Source: Oscillospiraceae bacterium (lineage in GTDB: Bacteria > Bacillota_A > Clostridia > Oscillospirales > WRJC01). From it: DNA of 6,800 bases. Position numbers and translations under genes: made by a program. Shown one piece after another: positions 1-5,655 of this stretch. A model generated the notes under the pieces. It ran no database searches, was not told the origin of the DNA, and was given only the letters and a program-made list of their open reading frames with translations. Every line of letters begins with the position of its first letter. The stretch's first letter is position 1. The DNA lies in assembly GCA_009785015.1 (NCBI GenBank), contig WQXD01000201.1, forward strand, positions 1-6,800, read 5' to 3'.

Positions 1-1508
1 AATTTGTCGGTATCTCTGCCGCTTTGAAAGCCGAAATGCTTTATGAGCTCAAACGGCACTGCCTGGGTCAGCACGGAGACATTGAATCTGCCGGTATTTC
101 TGATCATGTCGTGCGTGTAATCGGTCTTGCACACGGAGACCGACATACACATCGGAGACGAGGCGGTTATCTGGGAGGCGGTATTGATAATACAGCCGTT
201 GTCTTTTTCGTTCTCTCTGGCAGTCAGCAAAAACAGCCCGTATGAAAGGTTGTACATGACTGCCGGGTCTATATCGCCGAGAGCGCCGGAGGTTTCGCCG
301 GCTGCCGGAATTTTGAAGGTTTCGGCGATGGCGTCCGCCAGGGCGGTCAGCTCCGGGCGCCGGCTCGGCTTGAGGCCGGACTTTATACTCACCGTATCGC
401 CTATGATATTCATGTTTTTGCACTTTTCGAGCTTGGCGCGCATCAGGCCGCCGCTGACCGCGGCCCAGGAACCGTTTTCGATGAGCGCGACGGTGCGGTT
501 TTGAATGTTGTGCGCCGTCAGATCGTTGAGCAGGTCTTCCATACTGACAAATATTCCGGCGTTGTAGGTCGCGGAGGCGAACACGAGATGGCTCCACTTG
601 AACGCGGCCGCCAATATTTCGGAGGCCGGGGTGACCGAAACGTCGTACATCTGCGTCTTGATGCCCCTGTCCCGCAGCTCGGAAGAGAGTATTTCCGCCG
701 CGTTTTCGGTATTGCCGTAAATCGAGGCGTACGCGATCATGACGCCTTGCGCCTCGGGTTCATAGCGGCTCCAGCTCATGTACTTTGAGAGGATGTCGTT
801 GAAATTGCAGCGCCAGACAAAGCCGTGCAGCGGGCATATTGTCTTGATGTCGAGCGTTTGGGCCTTGTCCAAGAGCGCTTTGACCTGAGCCCCGTATTTT
901 CCGACGATATTGCTGTAATACCGCCTCGCCTCATCCATGTAGTCCTTCGCGAAATCCACTTCATCGGAAAACAGCGCGCCGTTTGTCGCCCCGAAGCACC
1001 CGAACGCGTCCGCGGAGAACAGCGTTTTATCGGTGGAATCATATGTGACCATGACCTCGGGCCAGTGGACCATGGGCGCCATGACAAAATGGAGCGCGTG
1101 CCTGCCGGTGTGAAGCGTATCGGATTCGCACACGAACAAAAAACGGGAGCTAAAGTCAAAGTCATTGAACTGAGCGATAAACGCCGCTGTTTTTGCGCTG
1201 CAGACGAGTTTCATTTCGGGATATTTCAGCGCCAGCTCGGCGGTCAGCGCCGAATGATCGGGTTCCGCATGCTGGATTACAAGATAATCGAGCGCGCGGC
1301 CGCCCAGCGCCTCGGTGAGATTCTCCAAAAACTTGTGCCGGACCGCTTTGTCGACGGTGTCGAACAATACGGTTTTCTCATCCATCAAAAGATACGAATT
1401 GTATGACACCCCGCGCGGAACCGAATAAACGCCCTCGAACATCGCCAGCCGCCGGTCGTTCGCGCCGACCCATATCAAGTCGCCGCTCACTTTTTTTAAA
1501 CAATACAA
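1..1508 (-). CDS. Flavodiiron protein (FprA-type) with C-terminal flavin-reductase-like domain, 3' end outside window
   Basis: Cytoplasmic enzyme family that reduces O2 to water and/or NO to N2O, protecting anaerobes. The frame stays open for 502 codons from a TTG start to the left edge, so the C-terminus is missing. Residues about 1-250 are a metallo-beta-lactamase-like diiron domain with every expected ligand: H80-x-E82-x-D84 (in HAEPDH), H148 (HWPE), D167 (SADAFG) and H228 (PLHG). Residues about 255-395 are a flavodoxin domain with FMN-binding loops SIYGNTEN (262-269), ATYNAG (near 313-318) and GSWAAVSGG (from 346). From about residue 414 (DPAVMYNLSYGLFLLTAREN) the chain enters a flavin-reductase/FMN-binding split-barrel domain, also continuing as NGCIINTASQIT. 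TTG at 1508 is chosen because AAGGAGG lies 8 bases upstream and the N-terminus MYCLKKVSGDLIWVGANDRR fits the family; GTG at 1490 is a weaker alternative. Stand-alone and multidomain forms are known; a further rubredoxin domain beyond the edge is possible. Family and domain calls are firm; O2 versus NO preference cannot be read. Confidence 0.95.
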   Translation of the reverse strand, partial: MYCLKKVSGDLIWVGANDRRLAMFEGVYSVPRGVSYNSYLLMDEKTVLFDTVDKAVRHKFLENLTEALGGRALDYLVIQHAEPDHSALTAELALKYPEMKLVCSAKTAAFIAQFNDFDFSSRFLFVCESDTLHTGRHALHFVMAPMVHWPEVMVTYDSTDKTLFSADAFGCFGATNGALFSDEVDFAKDYMDEARRYYSNIVGKYGAQVKALLDKAQTLDIKTICPLHGFVWRCNFNDILSKYMSWSRYEPEAQGVMIAYASIYGNTENAAEILSSELRDRGIKTQMYDVSVTPASEILAAAFKWSHLVFASATYNAGIFVSMEDLLNDLTAHNIQNRTVALIENGSWAAVSGGLMRAKLEKCKNMNIIGDTVSIKSGLKPSRRPELTALADAIAETFKIPAAGETSGALGDIDPAVMYNLSYGLFLLTARENEKDNGCIINTASQITASSPMCMSVSVCKTDYTHDMIRNTGRFNVSVLTQAVPFELIKHFGFQSGRDTDK

Positions 1509-1516
1509 TGTCAGGT

Positions 1517-1523
1517 CCTCCTT
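1517..1523 (-). promoter_or_regulatory. Ribosome binding site that fixes the TTG start of the flavodiiron gene
   Basis: On the minus strand AAGGAGG lies 8 bases before TTG at 1508-1506. There is no in-frame ATG near it, and the next usable codon, GTG at 1490, is much too far from this site, so the non-ATG start is well supported. Confidence 0.85.
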
Positions 1524-1539
1524 GTATGTTTTGTATGTT
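1522..1539. repeat. Perfect 9-base tandem repeat in the flavodiiron 5' leader
   Basis: TTGTATGTT occurs twice without a gap (1522-1530 and 1531-1539). In the minus-strand transcript this reads as two AACATACAA units placed between the predicted transcription start and the ribosome binding site, with the second touching AAGGAGG. It could be a small regulatory element or simple slippage; the sequence does not decide. Confidence 0.6.
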
Positions 1540-1553
1540 TTTATTATGCCTAC

Positions 1554-1582
1554 ATTGTAGCATATTTTTCGGGAGCTTGCAA
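1554..1582 (-). promoter_or_regulatory. Sigma-A type promoter for the flavodiiron gene
   Basis: Minus strand: -35 TTGCAA (1582-1577), a 17-base spacer, and -10 TACAAT (1559-1554), five of six bases matching TATAAT. Transcription would start near 1547, giving a leader of about 40 bases. The -35 is 40 bases from the -35 of the opposite-facing promoter, so the two could share regulation. Confidence 0.75.
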
Positions 1583-1622
1583 GTGGTTTTTAAAATTTTA
1601 CCGAATAACAGATAATATATCG

Positions 1623-1651
1623 TTGACACAGGATATAACTTGTGATATTAT
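1623..1651 (+). promoter_or_regulatory. Sigma-A type promoter for the GH127-like hydrolase gene
   Basis: A perfect -35 TTGACA (1623-1628), a 17-base spacer and -10 TATTAT (1646-1651). Transcription is expected near 1658, giving a leader of about 60 bases before the ATG at 1717. An imperfect palindrome lies across the -35 and spacer, as expected for a repressed sugar-utilisation gene. Confidence 0.8.
1627..1644. promoter_or_regulatory. Candidate operator: imperfect 18-base palindrome in the hydrolase promoter
   Basis: CACAGGATATAACTTGTG matches its own reverse complement at 14 of 18 positions, with CACA/TGTG arms. It overlaps the last two bases of the -35 box and most of the spacer, where a bound repressor would block RNA polymerase. 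No regulator gene is in the window, and the site does not match an operator consensus I can name. The promoter position makes the idea reasonable but chance is not excluded. Confidence 0.4.
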
Positions 1652-1690
1652 GTAAGTGGAGTTGAAAGTTATGTTTAAAATAAACGAAGA

Positions 1691-1719
1691 GAGGGAGCAA
1701 TTTATGGTGAAAAAATATG
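1691..1719 (+). promoter_or_regulatory. Ambiguous translation start region of the hydrolase gene
   Basis: GAGGGAG (1691-1697) is ideally spaced (6 bases) from ATG 1704, but that ATG is in another frame that ends at 1838. The hydrolase frame has a TGA at 1708-1710, so ATG 1717 is its first possible start. GGTGA (1706-1710), 6 bases before ATG 1717, can pair with the 3' part of the anti-Shine-Dalgarno sequence. Either this second site is used, or a one-base change in the A6 run 1710-1715 would join ATG 1704 to the hydrolase frame. Confidence 0.55.
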
Positions 1720-3684
1720 TGGGAAACGAAAGAAAAACTGCGTATGCTGCCCCCGGGAAGCATAACGGCCCGGGGTTGGATAAAAGAACAGCTCCTGCGC
1801 AGCAAAGAGGGCATGGGCGGTCATTTGGACGAGCTTGAACCGGATATGATCGCCACTCCGTATATAACCAACAAAACTCATGATGAGTGGGGAGCGGCTA
1901 TACAGGCGGGATGGGGAGCGGAAATATCGGGCAATTATTGGTACGGCTTGACTTTGCTGGCTTTTGCTCTGGACGACGAACAATTAAAAGAAAAAGCCCG
2001 GCGCTGGGTGGAAGGCGCGCTCGATAATCAGAGAGAAAACGGCTACTTGGGAACTTACACGGAAAACGACAATATGATGGACGATTATAACGCATGGGGC
2101 ACCGGCTGCGGGCTCAACGCCTTGCAGGCATACTACGAGGCAACCAGAAAATCCGAAATATTGACCGCCGTCCACCGCTGTTTATTGTGGTTTTGCGAAA
2201 ACTGGTCCGGAGGCCGCAAAACAAAATACGCCGGCCAGCATATCGTTTTCAATATGGCATGGTGTTACAGGCTTACGGGAGACGAACGGCTGAAAAATTT
2301 TATCGGCGATTATTTTGATTTTCTCAACCAAAACGACCTCTACTGCAATTCAATTGACGCAATGAGCTCGCCGGAGCTGATTTACAACTCAAATCACGCC
2401 GCCGCTCTCGGATATCTTCCCAAACCGGCTGCCGCGGGATATATGGCGTGCGGACGGGAAGAATATTTGGAAGCTGCGGTCAATCTCGTAAAAAAGATAA
2501 AGGAAAAAGTTTTGCTGCCCACCGGCGGCATAGCGAGCAACACGGAATATGTCAGCCCCATAGCGAGCAATACGGAGACGGAATACTGCGCCTTTTCGGC
2601 TTTCCAAAATGCCCTCATATGGCTGGCGGCGGCGAGCGGCGACCCGCAGTATTACGATATCACGGAGCGCATCGCCTTAAACGGGGCGCAGGGCGCCAGG
2701 AAAAAAGACGAAAAAGCAATCGCGTATTTCACCTCGGGAAATCAGATATACGCCACCGAACAATCGGATTTTTACGGCGGCAACTGGGGCGTATACGCGC
2801 CCTGTTACCCTGTCGCCTGCTGTCCGGTAAATTCGGTTTGGATCATGCCGGATTATCTGTACGGCATGGCTTTAAGCGACTGCGACGGGGATATTTATAT
2901 AAGTTCCTACGGGCCGGCCCGGATAAAATCCGACGGATTCACATTGGAAAGCGATACCTTGTATCCGTTCCGCGACACGATAGAGTATGTCGTTTTTAAC
3001 GGCGGCGAAACGGAAAAAGTGATTTACTTCCGGATTCCGTCCTGGTGCGGCGATGCCTCAATTTCGGTCAACGGCGAAAAAATACCCGGCGAAAAGAAAC
3101 CCGGAAAATGGTTTGCCGTCGGGCGGCGCTGGAAAAACAACGACATGATTATTCTGCATTTGCCCATGAGCGTGAAAATCGGCAGATTAAACGACTCTGA
3201 CAGCTGGAAGCATTATCCGCTTGCGGTAGAATACGGGCCGTTGGTATTTTCCCTGCCGATTCCGGAAGTTTGGACGGCGATAAAAGGCAGCCCGAGAACC
3301 CCGCTGCCCGAAGGCTGGAACTGGTACAACCTGACGCCCGAGCTCATTTGGGACAAACGGGGCGACGTATACGAACAGCAGGGCTGGCGAAAGCACAATA
3401 TAAGCTGGAATGTGGCCGTCGACGAAAATCTTGATCCGCTCTCGGTAAAAGTCGAGGAACATGAAGGAGGCGGGTATGTATGGGAAAATCCTCCGCTGAC
3501 GCTGACTTTGCCGGGCTATAAAGCGCTGTATTCATACGCGCCGTACATCCAAAAAAACCATGAGGTCTATCAGGCGCCCATTGACGTGCAGGGTGAGCTG
3601 ACTTTGAAACTGATCCCCTATGGCTGTACCAATTTGCGTATTTCTTTCTTCCCGCGCGCCAATGTGCATTATGGACAAACGTAA
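1717..3684 (+). CDS. GH127/DUF1680-family glycoside hydrolase, beta-L-arabinofuranosidase-like
   Basis: A 655-residue protein without a signal peptide, so probably cytoplasmic, acting on short arabinosides already taken up. The length is close to Bifidobacterium longum HypBA1 (about 658 residues), the founding GH127 enzyme, which releases L-arabinofuranose using a zinc-bound cysteine nucleophile. Visible here: the opening LRMLPPGSITARGWIKEQLL; an alpha-helical barrel over about 60-320 with H175 (GQHIVFNMAW) and H227 (SNHAAALGYL); E289-x-C291 (TEYC); C368-C369-P370 (VACCPVN), matching the zinc ligands and nucleophile of the family; then beta-rich C-terminal domains ending near PYGCTNLRISFFP, a usual family ending. 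E277 (in SNTEY) is a candidate acid/base. The motifs differ from HypBA1: CCPVNSVW lacks the usual second proline, and the His-bearing GHL-type segment is replaced by WGTGCGLNALQAYYEATRKSE. A ten-residue repeat lies at 272-288. The fold and family are confident; arabinose specificity is inferred. It is probably monocistronic, between its own promoter and a terminator-like hairpin. Confidence 0.85.
   Translation: MWETKEKLRMLPPGSITARGWIKEQLLRSKEGMGGHLDELEPDMIATPYITNKTHDEWGAAIQAGWGAEISGNYWYGLTLLAFALDDEQLKEKARRWVEGALDNQRENGYLGTYTENDNMMDDYNAWGTGCGLNALQAYYEATRKSEILTAVHRCLLWFCENWSGGRKTKYAGQHIVFNMAWCYRLTGDERLKNFIGDYFDFLNQNDLYCNSIDAMSSPELIYNSNHAAALGYLPKPAAAGYMACGREEYLEAAVNLVKKIKEKVLLPTGGIASNTEYVSPIASNTETEYCAFSAFQNALIWLAAASGDPQYYDITERIALNGAQGARKKDEKAIAYFTSGNQIYATEQSDFYGGNWGVYAPCYPVACCPVNSVWIMPDYLYGMALSDCDGDIYISSYGPARIKSDGFTLESDTLYPFRDTIEYVVFNGGETEKVIYFRIPSWCGDASISVNGEKIPGEKKPGKWFAVGRRWKNNDMIILHLPMSVKIGRLNDSDSWKHYPLAVEYGPLVFSLPIPEVWTAIKGSPRTPLPEGWNWYNLTPELIWDKRGDVYEQQGWRKHNISWNVAVDENLDPLSVKVEEHEGGGYVWENPPLTLTLPGYKALYSYAPYIQKNHEVYQAPIDVQGELTLKLIPYGCTNLRISFFPRANVHYGQT
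2529..2576 (+). repeat. 30-base-period tandem duplication inside the hydrolase gene
   Basis: CATAGCGAGCAA(C/T)ACGGA occurs at 2529-2546 and 2559-2576 with one mismatch, offset by exactly 30 bases. It encodes IASNTE twice (residues 272-277 and 282-287), just before the E289-x-C291 zinc motif. The near-identity at base level suggests a fairly recent in-frame duplication. Confidence 0.8.
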
Positions 3685-3705
3685 CGACGAGGCCGGAGCG
3701 TCGTT
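3683..3705 (+). other. Stem-loop overlapping the hydrolase stop codon
   Basis: AACGACG (3683-3689) and CGTCGTT (3699-3705) form a perfect 7-base-pair stem with a 9-base loop, starting within the TAA stop. No T-run follows, so it is not a classical terminator; it may protect the mRNA 3' end. Confidence 0.5.
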
Positions 3706-3733
3706 CACGCCGGAGGTTATGTTGCCGTTGTAG

Positions 3734-3762
3734 GGGCGCGCATTGCGCGTCCTTTTACATTT
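3734..3762 (+). terminator. Probable intrinsic terminator after the hydrolase gene
   Basis: GGGCGCGC (3734-3741) pairs with GCGCGTCC (3745-3752) in an 8-base-pair stem with one G-T pair and an ATT loop, followed by TTTTACATTT. It lies about 50 bases after the hydrolase stop and before the next promoter, so it would separate the two units. The T-tract is short. The segment GTAGGGGCGCGCATTGCGCG also resembles dispersed palindromic elements found between genes, so it may be a repeat copy. Confidence 0.55.
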
Positions 3763-3795
3763 CAGGTCGAAAAACCTGCATTTCGCGCAAAAGGC

Positions 3796-3824
3796 AAGAC
3801 AAAATTTATATGCCGTGATATAAT
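3796..3824 (+). promoter_or_regulatory. Extended -10 promoter for the ABC transporter genes
   Basis: -35 AAGACA (3796-3801), a 17-base spacer, and a perfect -10 TATAAT (3819-3824) preceded by TGA (3816-3818), the extended -10 TGn element. The start of transcription would be near 3831, leaving a leader of only about 20 bases. ATGCC (3810-3814) and GGCAT (3829-3833) form a short inverted repeat around the -10 box. Confidence 0.8.
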
Positions 3825-3833
3825 AGCAGGCAT

Positions 3834-3839
3834 GGGAGG
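3834..3839 (+). promoter_or_regulatory. Ribosome binding site setting the start of the first ABC gene
   Basis: GGGAGG lies 10 bases before ATG 3850. The upstream in-frame ATG at 3832 falls at the predicted transcription start and has no binding site of its own, so 3850 is preferred. Confidence 0.8.
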
Positions 3840-3849
3840 CGATAAATTT

Positions 3850-5655
3850 ATGAAACAAGAAAAACAAAAATACGGTATTTGTCAAAACATAAAATATGTT
3901 CTCGGAAATATATGGCGGTGGGACAAAACATATTATCTCGCTTTTATACCCAAAATACCGTTGAGTATATTTTTACCGTTGGCGGTTATCTATTTTCCCG
4001 CTCTGCTCATCGGACTTATTGAACAGAAAGTAAATGACTCGGCAATGCTGATAAATATAATTGCATACTGCCTGATTTTAGTGTCGGCGGGACTTATCAA
4101 TTTATTCTGCGATGCAAAGATTAAATCTGCCGAATGGGCGTTTTCGTTTCATTATTTCAACCAGCTTAACGCAAAACACAGGGAAATGGACTATGAAAAT
4201 TCCGTAAATCCAAAAGTTGCGGATATGCTCGGCGAATCATGGAGCGGGGCAAACGCGGGCGAAAATATGGCTTTTACGTTAAATGACTTGCTTATAAATC
4301 TATTGGGTATTTTCACTTACGGCGGCATTATCGGCGCTTTGAATCCGGTTATAATTTTATTGGTCGTCGCGTCAAGTTTGATCAGTTGCGCCGTATTAAC
4401 TCATGTTCGCGGTTATACGGAAAAAAACAGGGATAAATGGACGCATTTGGACAGAAAAAACGGTTATTTATATGATATTTCATGGCAATATGAACACGGC
4501 AAGGATATAAAAATATATGATATGCGCACATGGCTTGTGAGCTTGAACGAGTTTTATCAGGGTTTGCGCATGAAGTGGCACAAAAAAATATATAACAAAG
4601 AATTTCTGGCCGGTATGACAAACGGAGGATTGCGGTTTGTACGCGACGGCGCCGCCTACGCCGCGCTCATTTCCATGCTTTTGAACGACAAAATTGACGT
4701 AGGCGGTTTCATATTTTATTTCGGGGCGGTTGCGGGATTTTCAGGCTGGTTATCATCGATAACGGGGCAATTCGGCGAAATTGCCGCGCAGAGTGCCGCC
4801 ATAAACCGCATGCGGGCGTATTTTGAATTTGAAGACAGGTTCAATCACGGAGAAGGTATCGCGCTGCCGTCAGAATCGGAAATACCATACGAAATCGAGT
4901 TTGAGAATTTGAGTTATACCTATCCGGCAAGCGACAAACCCGCAATCGACAATATCAGTTTCAAAATAAAAAAAGGCGAACGCCTTGCAATAGTCGGCGT
5001 AAACGGCGCGGGTAAGACAACGCTCGTAAAATTGATGTGCGGACTTTATTATCCGACCAAAGGAAGCGTTTTGTTAAACGGCAGGGACGCAAGAGAATAC
5101 AATATCTGCGAATATTACACTCAGTTCGCGGCGGTATTTCAGGAAATAAGCCTTGTGCCTATATCAATCGCCCGTTTTGTGTCGGGCAACGGCGAAAATG
5201 CGGACAGAGCCAAAGTAAACCGCGCTTTGAAACTCGCGGGGCTTGACGGCGCCGTTGATAATTTGCCCAACGGCATGGATAATACTCTGATAAAAGGCAT
5301 TTACGACGACGGCGTCGATTTGTCGGGCGGCGAAAAACAAAAACTGATGCTTGCGCGGGCGTTGTACAAAGACGCGCCCGTAATTGTGCTTGACGAGCCG
5401 ACCGCCGCGCTGGACCCGATTGCGGAAAACGAACTCTACATGAAATACGCGGATTTGACCAAAGGCAAAACTTCGGTGTATATTTCGCACAGATTGTCGA
5501 GCACGCGCTTCTGCGACCGCATTATATTTATTCAGGACGGCAAAATCATGGAATCCGGCACTCACGGCGAATTAATGCAAAAAGACGGGTTATACGCGAA
5601 TATGTTTAACATACAAAGCCGCTACTACAAGGAGAAAATTGCCGATGAAAGATAA
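3850..5655 (+). CDS. ABC exporter half-transporter, fused membrane and ATPase domains
   Basis: A 601-residue inner-membrane exporter subunit. Residues 1-320 form the membrane domain, with hydrophobic segments near 30-57, 64-87, 143-163, 165-186, 266-280 and 284-305; the cytoplasmic part includes HGKDIKIYDM (216-225), probably near a coupling helix. The ATPase domain (about 348-590) is complete: A-loop Y358, Walker A GVNGAGKTT (383-391, K389), Q-loop Q431, signature LSGGE (491-495), Walker B VIVLDEP with D515 and catalytic E516, and H-loop H547. All catalytic residues are intact. It overlaps the next gene, a paralogue, by 11 bases, so the two proteins probably form a heterodimer. The domain order excludes a sugar-import ATPase. 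The substrate (peptide, drug or lipid) cannot be read; no peptidase domain and no precursor-peptide gene are seen. ATG 3850 is used rather than 3832 because of ribosome-site spacing. Confidence 0.92.
   Translation: MKQEKQKYGICQNIKYVLGNIWRWDKTYYLAFIPKIPLSIFLPLAVIYFPALLIGLIEQKVNDSAMLINIIAYCLILVSAGLINLFCDAKIKSAEWAFSFHYFNQLNAKHREMDYENSVNPKVADMLGESWSGANAGENMAFTLNDLLINLLGIFTYGGIIGALNPVIILLVVASSLISCAVLTHVRGYTEKNRDKWTHLDRKNGYLYDISWQYEHGKDIKIYDMRTWLVSLNEFYQGLRMKWHKKIYNKEFLAGMTNGGLRFVRDGAAYAALISMLLNDKIDVGGFIFYFGAVAGFSGWLSSITGQFGEIAAQSAAINRMRAYFEFEDRFNHGEGIALPSESEIPYEIEFENLSYTYPASDKPAIDNISFKIKKGERLAIVGVNGAGKTTLVKLMCGLYYPTKGSVLLNGRDAREYNICEYYTQFAAVFQEISLVPISIARFVSGNGENADRAKVNRALKLAGLDGAVDNLPNGMDNTLIKGIYDDGVDLSGGEKQKLMLARALYKDAPVIVLDEPTAALDPIAENELYMKYADLTKGKTSVYISHRLSSTRFCDRIIFIQDGKIMESGTHGELMQKDGLYANMFNIQSRYYKEKIADER
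5629..5634 (+). promoter_or_regulatory. Ribosome binding site of the second ABC gene, inside the first
   Basis: AAGGAG, 10 bases before ATG 5645, lies within the last codons of the first ABC gene. It supports an 11-base gene overlap and translational coupling. Confidence 0.75.

Noticed and set aside
49..597. Minus-strand open frame of 182 codons inside the flavodiiron gene
   Set aside because: It is arginine-rich without recognisable motifs, and the overlapping minus frame encodes clear flavodoxin and flavin-reductase sequence; it is a shadow frame in GC-rich DNA.
825..1406. Plus-strand open frame of 193 codons antisense to the diiron domain
   Set aside because: It lies opposite all six conserved iron ligands of the real gene, has no good ribosome site, and shows no family resemblance.
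1522..1539. Start of a CRISPR or long tandem array
   Set aside because: There are only two 9-base units without spacers.
2448..2999. 183-codon plus-strand frame inside the hydrolase gene
   Set aside because: It overlaps the EYC and CCP motifs of the hydrolase, is rich in Arg/Gly/His and resembles no known protein.
3671..3733. 20-codon ORF starting over the hydrolase stop (MDKRNDEAG...)
   Set aside because: It has no ribosome binding site and consists mostly of the hairpin-bearing intergenic DNA.
3832..3849. Earlier ATG (3832) as start of the first ABC gene
   Set aside because: It coincides with the predicted transcription start and contains the ribosome site used by ATG 3850.
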